64,000 nucleotides of DNA from Trichocoleus desertorum NBK24 (lineage in GTDB: Bacteria; Cyanobacteriota; Cyanobacteriia; FACHB-46). The notes under the pieces are model-generated. The model was not told the origin of the DNA and did no database searches. It saw only the letters and a list, made by a program, of their open reading frames with translations. Position 1 is the first letter of the stretch, and each line of letters opens with the position of its first letter. Both the position numbers and the translations under genes were made by a program. This document shows, piece by piece, positions 8,029 through 16,014 of the stretch. The stretch covers positions 5,324,109 through 5,388,108 of the forward strand of contig NZ_CP116619.1 of assembly GCF_030409055.1 (NCBI RefSeq), written 5' to 3'.

Positions 8029-8343
8029 CTATAGAGAAGACACACATTTCATCGAGCCAATCTCCATGACATCGGAAATAAAGCAAGATCCCCCAAACTT
8101 ATTTAGAATGGGGCGCACAATTTCCACAACAGATTTAAGAATTTCAGGTGAGCAGAAGGCGATGACATAAGCGTTGTCTAGCATTGTCACGGCAGAATCA
8201 TCAAACACGCTGCCTCGCACTCCTTTGCCTGCCACATTCCGAATTACCGTATAGCTAGAAACACCGCCTCGTTCTAAACCACTGATAATTTTGGCTAACT
8301 CTACAGAGTCCGAAAAAATTTCAATTTTCTTTACCACATGCAT
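8029..8343 (-). CDS. sbtB: SbtB: PII-like regulator of the SbtA bicarbonate transporter
   Basis: 104 aa from the ATG at 8343, chosen over an ATG at 8367 because GGAG lies 8 nt upstream and because it leaves only 4 nt between the sbtA stop and this gene. The PII fold is visible as an early beta strand (VVKKIEIFSDS), then LERGGVSSYTVIRNVAGKG leading into the T-loop (GVRGSVFDDS), and a second strand and helix (EIVRPILNKFGG). SbtB trimers bind adenine nucleotides and plug SbtA from the cytosol. The long C-terminal CGPxGC redox tail of some SbtB proteins is missing here. Confidence 0.8.
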   Translation of the reverse strand: MHVVKKIEIFSDSVELAKIISGLERGGVSSYTVIRNVAGKGVRGSVFDDSAVTMLDNAYVIAFCSPEILKSVVEIVRPILNKFGGSCFISDVMEIGSMKCVSSL

Positions 8344-8347
8344 AATC

Positions 8348-9319
8348 TTATCTCCATAGCAAATCAATCCCGTACAGATACAAAGGAATGCCGAAGATGA
8401 TGTTAAAGGGGAATGTCACAGCCAAAGCCGTAGAGATATACAAACTCGGATTAGCTTCTGGAACCGTTAACCTCATGGCGGCTGGCACAGCGATGTAGGA
8501 GGCACTGGCGCACAACACAGAAAACAAGAGGGCGTTTCCTGGAGGCATTCCAATCAGCTTGGCAATCAGCAGCCCAATTCCTGCATTGACTATTGGGATC
8601 AGTATGGCAAATGAGATCAGAAATGGGCCAGTTTTCTCCAAATCTTTAATTCTTTTAGCGGCGACTAAACCCATATCTAGCAAGAAGAAGGTAAGGACGC
8701 CATAAAACATATCTTGTGTAAAGGGAGATAGAACTTTCCAGCCATGCTCTCCTGTTAAAAAGCCAATAATGAGGCTACCAACTAGCAGAAAAACCGAACC
8801 ATTCAGAAATGCTTCTCGCAAAACTTCAGGCCAGGAAAAATCACGCTCGTTTTGCTCTTGAGTAAAGAGATTGACCAAGATCAATCCCACAATAATCGCT
8901 GGAGACTCCATTAAGGCTAGGGCTGCGACCATGTAGCCATCGAAGTCAATGCCCAACTGTTGTAGGAAAGAGCTAGCTGTAATAAAGGTGACGGCACTAA
9001 TTGAGCCATAAGTCGCAGCGATCGCGGCAGCATTATAGGCATCAAGCCTGATCTTCAGGATAAAGAACGTGTAGATAGGCACTAAGCACGCCATCACGAT
9101 TGCTACCAGCATCGTCAGGAATACTTCCTGATTCAAGCCACTTTTGGCAAGCTCTACTCCTCCTTTAAAGCCGATAGCAAATAGCAAGTACAGTGAAAAC
9201 AGCTTCGGAATCGGTGGAGGAATCTCCAAGTCTGATTTCACAAAAACCGCTGTCATCCCCAAAAAGAAAAACAGCACTGGTGGATTCAAGATGTTAGACA
9301 TAATCAGGCTTACGTCCAT
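8348..9319 (-). CDS. sbtA: SbtA: sodium-dependent bicarbonate transporter
   Basis: 323 aa from the ATG at 9319, with a strong GGAGGGG site 6 nt upstream; an earlier start at 9349 lacks one. About ten hydrophobic helices arranged as two inverted halves. Family segments include PPIPKLFSLYLLFAIGFKGG, a helix-crossover region (YGSISAVTFITA) and ASYIAVPAAMR near the C-terminus. SbtA imports bicarbonate driven by the Na+ gradient across the plasma membrane and is induced by carbon limitation. It is about 50 residues shorter than the Synechocystis protein, mostly because the central cytosolic loop is short. First gene of sbtA-sbtB-carbonic anhydrase. Confidence 0.9.
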   Translation of the reverse strand: MDVSLIMSNILNPPVLFFFLGMTAVFVKSDLEIPPPIPKLFSLYLLFAIGFKGGVELAKSGLNQEVFLTMLVAIVMACLVPIYTFFILKIRLDAYNAAAIAATYGSISAVTFITASSFLQQLGIDFDGYMVAALALMESPAIIVGLILVNLFTQEQNERDFSWPEVLREAFLNGSVFLLVGSLIIGFLTGEHGWKVLSPFTQDMFYGVLTFFLLDMGLVAAKRIKDLEKTGPFLISFAILIPIVNAGIGLLIAKLIGMPPGNALLFSVLCASASYIAVPAAMRLTVPEANPSLYISTALAVTFPFNIIFGIPLYLYGIDLLWR

Positions 9320-9568
9320 ATCCACCCCTCCACATTGCTTAAATAGCAATCTAATACAGTTTGCTTCATGCTAGGCCGTGAAATATTCAGTACTCAGTCA
9401 TCAATAGTCTTGTAGATATACTGTATGGCGAGTCAGGAAAGTTACATTTCTATGTAATCTATCGCTACTTCTGCATGACACGTTAAAGCTCGATGGCCCC
9501 AGGTTTAAGCTACTTTTAGAGTCAAGATCATCTTACAAAAGTACATAACTTAGAGCGATCGCAGCTTT

Positions 9569-10705
9569 CTATTCCACCGCTACTGGGTCTACAACGATGC
9601 CCATAAACAAAATGGCTCCAGTCTGCTGATCTCGAATTGCACAGAAGAACGGGCGATCGATGGTTAAGGTTGGGGGTATTCCTCTTTCCATTTCAATGGC
9701 AGTTACAGCTGCTGCTTCCGCCCCTGCTTCGTTGACCTCAAAAAAAGTTTTGTGAGTAATTTGGCTAATAGCTGCACTACCAGAGCAAAGTTGTGAAAAA
9801 TTAGCTGTTTGCTCAAATGCTTGCTTCATGCCCAAGTTTATGAGTGCTTGCTTCAGTTCGGGTTTGGCTTCATACGTTAGTTGAAATTTAGGTATCACAA
9901 GGTTGATCAGACGTTGGGGCATGGACTTTGACGGAAACTGACTGAGCCATTTGGCAGCAGTTCCTAACCCCAAGCTTTGATAAAAACTATTCACATCAGC
10001 TAGAGACGGAGGCAAAAAGACATCAAGACTGAGGCGTTTATCTCCAAATGGCACGCTGACGGCTGCAAAATCTTTACCTTGATAACAGCAGTATTCATTC
10101 AGTTGCCTCATCATTAAAACTTGCTTCTCGCTGCCATCTAGAAGCGTGAATAGGGCTGGTTCGGTCTGGTCTGGATCAAAACAATCAGTCCAAGCACCTT
10201 TGAAGTAGATGGCGTTGAGCAGAACTAGAATTGTAGCTGGGCTAAGTCGCTGCACAATTTGCTGAATCTTGCCACAGGTTTTATCACTCGCCCATTGATT
10301 AATGGTTGCTGCTGCATCAGGGCTACTAAAGTCTAGGTGACTAACTTCTGCTTGATAGAACTCTTGCACTCGCTGCAAAAAGTCAGCTCGAAATTGCAAA
10401 TTTGGTTTGGCCCAGAGCGAGTTAGCGATCGCCACTTGCACATCAGTTAATTTTTCTAGCAGCTTAATCAACTGAGCATTAGCTTGATTCACCTCCTGCA
10501 CACTCATGTTTTGAATGCCCAACGCGATCGCCATTTCTGCTTGGGTTTGACCCACAGCCCCGTTGTAGAGCATAGAAAGCGCGATCGAAATGCTGAGGGG
10601 AGAAATAAAAATATTTTGGTTCGGCTGTTGCTTGATTAATTCCGCAAAAAGCTTGAAACCGAATCGATTACTGGCTGCGATCAATTGATCAGTCGCGGTT
10701 TTCAT
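9569..10705 (-). CDS. Serpin (serine protease inhibitor)
   Basis: 378 aa with the complete serpin fold: NIFISPLSISIALSMLYNGA near the N-terminus, LVLLNAIYFKGAWTDCFDP in the shutter region, and a reactive-centre hinge EAGAEAAAV at 326-334. Aligned on the IPP after the loop, P1 is R341 and P1' G342, predicting inhibition of trypsin-like proteases by the suicide mechanism. The small-residue hinge indicates an inhibitory rather than a non-inhibitory serpin. No signal peptide, so it acts in the cytoplasm or is released by another route. Monocistronic, leftward. Confidence 0.9.
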   Translation of the reverse strand: MKTATDQLIAASNRFGFKLFAELIKQQPNQNIFISPLSISIALSMLYNGAVGQTQAEMAIALGIQNMSVQEVNQANAQLIKLLEKLTDVQVAIANSLWAKPNLQFRADFLQRVQEFYQAEVSHLDFSSPDAAATINQWASDKTCGKIQQIVQRLSPATILVLLNAIYFKGAWTDCFDPDQTEPALFTLLDGSEKQVLMMRQLNEYCCYQGKDFAAVSVPFGDKRLSLDVFLPPSLADVNSFYQSLGLGTAAKWLSQFPSKSMPQRLINLVIPKFQLTYEAKPELKQALINLGMKQAFEQTANFSQLCSGSAAISQITHKTFFEVNEAGAEAAAVTAIEMERGIPPTLTIDRPFFCAIRDQQTGAILFMGIVVDPVAVE

Positions 10706-10772
10706 AGAATCTAGTCATTGAAGAAATACTGACGCGATCGCTTACCTCTACCACAATTGCCTTCTAGACAAG

Positions 10773-11753
10773 CTATGAGTGGATAGAGCCATCGGGCATA
10801 ATAGTCCCCGATAAATTAGCTCCAGTTAGCTTAATCATCAAGCGATTGTTCATCCCAACACGGGCACCACTGAGGTCGGCACCGCTCAGGTTAGCGCCAC
10901 TAAAATCGGCTCCAATTAAATTGGCTTCTCTCAGGTCGGCGTAGCTCAGATTGGCCTGTAGCAAGTTGGCGCGGTACAGGTTGGCGCGGTACAGGTTGGC
11001 GCGATTGAGATTGACGTTATGGAGAAAAGCATCGCTGAGATTGGCATGACTCAGATTGGCGTTGCTTAAGTTGCGATTGGCGTAGTCTTTTTCTTTGAGA
11101 TCTGCACCTTGGAAGTCGCTGCCGCTCAGGTCAGGCCCTTGGTATTGGGGAACCTGAGGCGTTTGATATTTGGGAACTTGAGGTGTGGGTGTTTGGGTTG
11201 GGTAGGCAGGATAGTCAGCCGCTTGGGGCTGAGACGGGGGAGATTTAGGTTCTGGTGAGGGAGAAGTTTGGGTCTGGTAAACCGCGTAGTAGGACGATTG
11301 CAAGTAAGGGTGCAGAGGGTAAGCAGCAGGCTTAGGGGGCTGAGCAGCAGCGGGTTTAGGGGGTTGAGGAGCAGTAGGGGGTTGGTAAGCGGCTCTGGGG
11401 GGGTGATAAGTAGCCTTAGGGGGAGTAGCTTTTGGCGGTGGGGGTGGGGCAGGTGGTGGAGTGGGAGGAGTGCTTTTGCTAGCGCTACTTTTGCTGGTGG
11501 TACTTTTGCTAGTGGTTTGGCTGCGTTTGGCTCCGATTTTGGCGTGGCAAGACCGTAGCAGGTCTCGCGCCTCATTAATTTCTTTCAGTTTTTCGTGGGC
11601 TTCGTGCTGCCGTTCAGAGTCATCTTGAGGCACGCGATCGGGATGCCACAATCTAGCCAAGTCTTTGTAAGCTTGGTTGATTTCATCTAGAGATGCGCCT
11701 GGTTTTAATCCCAGAACCCTATAACATCGATTGAGCTCGTTGATCCGTACCAT
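10773..11753 (-). CDS. J-domain protein with Pro-rich linker and pentapeptide repeats
   Basis: 326 aa in three blocks. Residues 7-65 are a J domain with the invariant HPD at 37-39 (LWHPDR), which stimulates Hsp70 (DnaK) ATPase. Residues about 80-205 are a Ser/Lys then Pro-rich linker (PPTPPPAPPPPP). Residues about 208-325 are pentapeptide repeats (A/N-D/N-L-x-x), including a tandem NLYRA pair, forming a right-handed quadrilateral beta-helix. It ends TIMPDGSIHS, nearly the same cap as the gene at 20123. Probably a DnaK co-chaperone that binds a partner through the beta-helix. Soluble. Confidence 0.85.
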   Translation of the reverse strand: MVRINELNRCYRVLGLKPGASLDEINQAYKDLARLWHPDRVPQDDSERQHEAHEKLKEINEARDLLRSCHAKIGAKRSQTTSKSTTSKSSASKSTPPTPPPAPPPPPKATPPKATYHPPRAAYQPPTAPQPPKPAAAQPPKPAAYPLHPYLQSSYYAVYQTQTSPSPEPKSPPSQPQAADYPAYPTQTPTPQVPKYQTPQVPQYQGPDLSGSDFQGADLKEKDYANRNLSNANLSHANLSDAFLHNVNLNRANLYRANLYRANLLQANLSYADLREANLIGADFSGANLSGADLSGARVGMNNRLMIKLTGANLSGTIMPDGSIHS

Positions 11754-11921
11754 CCACTACCTCAGGCGACCAATTGTGCTGCCTACCCAAATGGGCGTTG
11801 ATCTTCAGACTGTAGCAGGCTGCACGATTTTGTCTGTCCATTCTATCGCGGAGGAATTCCCCACTCGCTGCCTTAGAGAGGGTGATTTAACAATGTGGGG
11901 CGTTTAGGTAGCCCCCGTTAC

Positions 11922-13445
11922 TCAAGGCAACCAGAAGTTAGGCAGGAGAGTTTGCCCCCAATTTCGGAGAGATTGATTCAGCGATCGCATGGTTTGAATA
12001 TGCGGTTCATCTGGCTCCACGGCCAGAATTGGGGCAGGGGTGCCTCGTCCCAGTTGGGCGATCGCTAAGTTGGCGGCTTCTAAACCCGTCACATACGCTT
12101 TCTCCTGAGACCAAGAGCCGTGGCGCGTTACAACCCAATCACCGCTCATAAATAGGTTGCTAATGCTGGTTTCTGCTGGCAACAAATAGCGGTAGCTGCC
12201 AGGGGCAAAATGAGTGACTGCTTTAGGGAGCCGTACCACACCACTATCAATCACTTTGGCTTCGTGGAAGGCAGGAATACAGGTGGCTAGGTCTCGTTGC
12301 ACCAACGGCACAATTTCCGTGTCACTTAAGGGCAAGAATTGGTTGGCATGGTAGAAATCTGCTTCCACCACGGTTCCGGGTGCGTCTCGGAATTCGTCAT
12401 GGAGGGCATTCAGGTCAAAGAACGTCCAACCTGTAGTGGCTTGGAAACCAAAGCAAGCGTTGGAAGGTCGAGGGATCTCAATTTTGCGATCGAACCATAG
12501 GCGCGTTGCCATGACATCAATGGCACTCAGGTTCATCAAGTCGCGGAACTCACGGCGATCGCGGAGTGTGGGGCTACCACTGACAATTTTCTGCATCCCT
12601 GTCACCCCTACGGCAAAGATCACCGCATCGGCATCAAAGACTTCATCGCCGCAAACTACGCCTGTGGCTTGGCCCCGACTATCTAGGCGCACATCGCTAA
12701 CTCGGCGCTGGGTCAAGACTTTGCCGCCTGCTTGCTCAATCCGCTCTACCCAAGGTCGGAAAATCATTTCACCCACGGTGCCCCGACACCAAACCACATC
12801 AAAATCGGGCTGATGGGCCAGGATGAAGTAGTAGAGCATGCCCAAGGCTGCTGCTGCCGAGCATTGTTCTCCTGGGGCAAATAGACCTACCAAGAGCATC
12901 GGTTCAAAGGATTCGCGGTAGAGCCGAGCGGAAACCCCAAAATCTTTGAATAGTTCGCGGGCTGTTACAGAGTCGTAGCGTCGCCATGCGGCATCGGAGT
13001 TATCAAAATCTATCAGTGCATAGAGTAACGGTAGGGCAGAGAGGCGATCGCGCAGAGGGAGCCGTTTGAACTGGGTATAGAGAAACGTGCCGAGCGGTGT
13101 AGGCAAACGCGGCAGGTCTTGGAAGATGGGAGACTCCACCTCCAGCCCCACGGGGGAATATTGGGAAGACCGAGTCCAAGGCGTAAAAGGTTTCAGTCCC
13201 AGTTGGTCTACTAGAGAAAAAATATTGCGGTAGGGATACCAAAATCCATGAATCCCCGCTTCGATGGAGCGACCCCCCGGTGTTTTCCAGCCTGCCACCA
13301 AGCCGCCGGGATGAGCGCCTGCCTCTAGGAGCGTCACGTCATAGCCCTGCTTTGCCAGATGATAAGTTGCACCGAGGCCAGCCCAACCTGCCCCTACAAC
13401 CACAACTTTTGGTACATCTTGGGGCGATCGCCTGTCCGTCACCAT
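11922..13445 (-). CDS. FAD-dependent carotenoid-desaturase-like oxidoreductase
   Basis: 507 aa. The N-terminus is a Rossmann dinucleotide site VVVVGAGWAGLG (G18, G20, G23) with the acidic end of strand 2 (LLEAG), followed by GGLVAGW. The C-terminus has the second FAD motif (NLFMSGDWVVTRHG...EKAYVTGLEAA). This is the amine-oxidase/phytoene-desaturase superfamily, closest in feel to zeta-carotene desaturase-like proteins. It probably oxidises a polyisoprenoid at a membrane, but the substrate is not determinable here. Alternatives in the superfamily are squalene-related or polyamine oxidases. No neighbour from carotenoid synthesis supports a specific step. Confidence 0.75.
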   Translation of the reverse strand: MVTDRRSPQDVPKVVVVGAGWAGLGATYHLAKQGYDVTLLEAGAHPGGLVAGWKTPGGRSIEAGIHGFWYPYRNIFSLVDQLGLKPFTPWTRSSQYSPVGLEVESPIFQDLPRLPTPLGTFLYTQFKRLPLRDRLSALPLLYALIDFDNSDAAWRRYDSVTARELFKDFGVSARLYRESFEPMLLVGLFAPGEQCSAAAALGMLYYFILAHQPDFDVVWCRGTVGEMIFRPWVERIEQAGGKVLTQRRVSDVRLDSRGQATGVVCGDEVFDADAVIFAVGVTGMQKIVSGSPTLRDRREFRDLMNLSAIDVMATRLWFDRKIEIPRPSNACFGFQATTGWTFFDLNALHDEFRDAPGTVVEADFYHANQFLPLSDTEIVPLVQRDLATCIPAFHEAKVIDSGVVRLPKAVTHFAPGSYRYLLPAETSISNLFMSGDWVVTRHGSWSQEKAYVTGLEAANLAIAQLGRGTPAPILAVEPDEPHIQTMRSLNQSLRNWGQTLLPNFWLP

Positions 13446-13577
13446 TACCTTTCCTCTGCTTCTATATCCTTCGTTCAGGATGCCATTTTTTCGCGGGGGC
13501 TGCGCTCAATCTGGTGGGTTAAGCAATCTTTTCTAATTTATGACTGAAAGTTTGGTTAGCAAGGCGATCGCCCCAAA

Positions 13578-14276
13578 CTATGAAACTATTGGGTGCAAAA
13601 TCTCAATCAGTTCAGGCTTCTTCATCTTGCTATAACCAGCAATTTGGTGCTCCTTAGCAAGCTCTTTCAGCTTTGTGACTGTTAATTTGTCCAAGTCTAT
13701 CCGGTGATCTGTGGGAGGCTTAACAACTTTGGGTTGTGGAGTTAAGTAAAAAACTTCTTTCAAGGCATTCAGTTTTTTGCCTTTGGTAATACCACATTTC
13801 AGACTGGCAATTGGATCTAGGGACTTCCAGTTTTGGCGAGGTGCTTCTTCGATTCGGTTTGTAGCGATCGCGATTTTTACTCCTTTAAGAGCGCTTCCAG
13901 GCTGTTCAATTGCATATTGCAATGCTGCCATAATGTCTTCTCTAGAGGCTGTGGAAAGATTGAGCTTAGGAACCACTTCACCTGCTAATACCTTGGTGAC
14001 TTCGGCAGTCTCATCACTAGAATCAGCGACTACACACCAAACTTGCTTTAAACCTGCCGCCTCTGCAACTGCGTAAACAAACGAGTTGCCAACTACTTGA
14101 TATTGGTCTTTGCCTGTTTCCTTGACAACAATTGGCACCCAATTTCGTCCACCCTTTTGGTTTAATAAATTGGCAGCAGCATTAATTAAAAATTCAGGAG
14201 CATCCGTAGCTTCACCTGGCTGAATTGAATCCAGGTATAAATATATGAGATTCCCAACATCACTTAGACTACTCAT
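13578..14276 (-). CDS. ParB-like protein with C-terminal Rho_N/SAP-like domain
   Basis: 232 aa. Residues about 10-90 resemble the ParB/Srx N-terminal fold: LYLDSIQPGEATDAP, then NWVPIVVKETGKDQYQVVGN, then AEAAGLKQVWCVVAD. The canonical GERRxRA CTP-binding box is replaced by VGNSFVYA, so CTPase activity is doubtful. Residues about 195-230 (LDKLTVTKLKELAKEHQIAG followed by KKPELIEIL) are a Rho_N/SAP-type helix-extended-loop-helix that binds nucleic acid. The start codon overlaps the stop of the ParA-fusion gene by 4 nt (ATGA), so the two are translationally coupled. Probably the DNA-binding partner of that ATPase. Confidence 0.7.
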   Translation of the reverse strand: MSSLSDVGNLIYLYLDSIQPGEATDAPEFLINAAANLLNQKGGRNWVPIVVKETGKDQYQVVGNSFVYAVAEAAGLKQVWCVVADSSDETAEVTKVLAGEVVPKLNLSTASREDIMAALQYAIEQPGSALKGVKIAIATNRIEEAPRQNWKSLDPIASLKCGITKGKKLNALKEVFYLTPQPKVVKPPTDHRIDLDKLTVTKLKELAKEHQIAGYSKMKKPELIEILHPIVS

Positions 14277-15634
14277 TGTACAAAATACTCCTTGGCTAAA
14301 GCTAAGTAATAGTCACGAGCTGACTTATCACGATAAGTAGCAGGTATACGAGAAAAAGCTGCACTAGCGATATTGGCATACCCAGGCAATTCAAAAATAT
14401 GACAGTCTCTTCTGGCAGCGGTATAACGTGGGTAGAAGTAAGGAAGTAAGTCAAATCCTTCTCTTTTGACCTTCAAAATAATACTGTTGATTTCTTTTTG
14501 AGCGGCCTCAAGTTTCGCTGAGGTAATCTTTTCGCCATTAAAGAAAATGGGTAGAGCAATAGGCCCTCCATCTTCCCTATGGCTCTGAACTTCAGGAATA
14601 AACTTCTTGATAGCGATCGCTGCATTCTCTAAAGAGAAAAGATTGTTATGTTTTGTTGGAATCAAAACAACATCAGCAGCATATAAAGCGCTTTTGCTAA
14701 AAAGTTGCCAGTTAGGAGGAGAATCAATCAAAATATAATCATATTCAGTTCTTAACTCCTCTAACTTACGGCTCAGCAAACTGAAACTCTTCGGATACTG
14801 CTGTAATCTTCTAATATTACTGGCATCTTGATAGCTTTCCAAATCATATGCCAATGTTCGATCTGCTGGAAGGACATCAAACTCAAACTTCTGGCCTGCC
14901 TTGGCAGAAACAGAGTGAGATTTCATAGCTGGTTTGATGCTCAAATCTCTATCCGTTAGAGATTCATATACATCTCCCTCGCTCAATGAAATTCCTAAAG
15001 AGTTTGTTAAATCCTGCTGATTAGGGTCAAAGTCTACAGCCAAAACCTTTTTTCCTAGGAGAGTTAGGATGGCTGCAAGATTGACTGTTGTTGTCGTCTT
15101 ACCAACTCCGCCTTTGTTATTGTAAATAGCAACGATTAAAGCTTTTTTAGGTTCTTCTATTTTTTGTCTAATCTCAGCTATAATCCCATCTATATTTCCA
15201 GCTTCAACTTTGATGCAGGGTGTAGCTGGATGAACAGCTTTTCCATGTTTTTTAAACAACTGGATATGAGACGAATTAAAAATCATTCCCCACTGAGCTG
15301 TTTTGCAATTAGCCCCTAACAAAGATCTCTTAATTTGAGCAACAGTGCTCCTATAGGTTGCTGAATCCGGGCTTAGATTGCAGTTACGGCCTTTCCACTC
15401 AATCAAAAGATAGGGATTAGCTTTGGTCATCAGAAAAATATCATCATTAGTATTTTTCCGAAGTGCATGATCCACAAATCCAGAACCAGTGTTGTACTGC
15501 GGAAAAATTTCATTATGCTCAAATCCCAGAGCTTGATGAAAATATGGAGAGAACAGACTCACCACTGAGGCTTCTTTCGCATCATCTGGAAGGCTTTGTA
15601 AAGCCTCTTGCAGTTTTGTGGATGACATAAGCAT
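14273..15634 (-). CDS. ParA-type ATPase fused to N-terminal PD-(D/E)xK nuclease-like domain
   Basis: 453 aa. Residues about 5-150 look like the N-terminal nuclease domain of type I restriction HsdR and related PD-(D/E)xK proteins: D55 (GFVDHAL), then E79-W-K81 (YLLIEWKG), then Q100 (STVAQIKR), in the order and spacing of that fold. Residues about 167-453 are a ParA/MinD ATPase: deviant Walker A KGGVGKTT (174-181), VDFDPNQQ, and Walker B-like YILIDSPPNW. ParA proteins position DNA or protein cargo on the nucleoid. The gene precedes, and overlaps by 4 nt, a ParB-like/Rho_N partner. Possible roles are segregation of a former mobile element or DNA defence. Confidence 0.8.
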   Translation of the reverse strand: MLMSSTKLQEALQSLPDDAKEASVVSLFSPYFHQALGFEHNEIFPQYNTGSGFVDHALRKNTNDDIFLMTKANPYLLIEWKGRNCNLSPDSATYRSTVAQIKRSLLGANCKTAQWGMIFNSSHIQLFKKHGKAVHPATPCIKVEAGNIDGIIAEIRQKIEEPKKALIVAIYNNKGGVGKTTTTVNLAAILTLLGKKVLAVDFDPNQQDLTNSLGISLSEGDVYESLTDRDLSIKPAMKSHSVSAKAGQKFEFDVLPADRTLAYDLESYQDASNIRRLQQYPKSFSLLSRKLEELRTEYDYILIDSPPNWQLFSKSALYAADVVLIPTKHNNLFSLENAAIAIKKFIPEVQSHREDGGPIALPIFFNGEKITSAKLEAAQKEINSIILKVKREGFDLLPYFYPRYTAARRDCHIFELPGYANIASAAFSRIPATYRDKSARDYYLALAKEYFVQ

Positions 15635-16014
15635 GGATAAAATTGCTAACCTCGGCTCCTTTCACCCCCTAGAGTACCCTCGTAATTTTTCTTTTAACCT
15701 TAGTCAGAGTTTTTGTTGTTCAAGTTTTTATAGTTTGAAGAGTTACAGCAAGCTTTCATGAGCAAAGCTATCATTTGTTGAAATAAAGTAATATTTGATA
15801 CTCCGTATTGCATCGCTTTGAGCATTGCGATCGCTTTTTTTACATCCTCCATCCAGGTAGGATTTTGTAAATTTGAGATTGAGAAGGCAAGATTAAATTG
15901 ATGCATCACAACTGGATTTTGTGACAGCAATCTTGTTGAAAACACCAGTCATCCCCGAAAAAGAACTGTACCTTGTTGATTCCATAGATGGAGTACAGTT
16001 CAAACGGATAAGTT
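15635..16014. other. AT-rich spacer between parA-fusion gene and SH3b gene
   Basis: About 380 nt, visibly richer in A and T than its neighbours. It holds one leftward ORF of doubtful status (15700-15945), one HIP1-like GCGATCGC near 15827, and the divergent promoters of the two flanking genes. I see no repeat array or parS-like tandem sites; that is only an eye inspection. Confidence 0.4.
15700..15945 (-). CDS. Doubtful small ORF upstream of the parA-fusion gene, 81 aa
   Basis: An 81-codon leftward ORF (MFSTRLLSQN...), possibly starting at the internal ATG of MHQFNLAFSI. The middle part is amphipathic helix (EDVKKAIAMLKAMQYGV) and the end is Asn/Ser/Lys-rich, typical of chance translation in AT-rich DNA. 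It lies on the strand of the ParA/ParB-like pair and could be a leader gene of that operon. No recognisable family. Weak support. Confidence 0.25.
   Translation of the reverse strand: MFSTRLLSQNPVVMHQFNLAFSISNLQNPTWMEDVKKAIAMLKAMQYGVSNITLFQQMIALLMKACCNSSNYKNLNNKNSD

Noticed and set aside
7868-8086. Leftward 72-codon ORF bridging the carbonic anhydrase start and the sbtB end
   Set aside because: It lies in another frame across the sbtB/carbonic anhydrase junction, lacks a ribosome-binding site and has no family; both real genes have clear motifs here.
11126-11575. Pro/Leu-rich leftward ORF within the J-domain gene
   Set aside because: It is the same DNA read in another frame of the Pro-rich linker.
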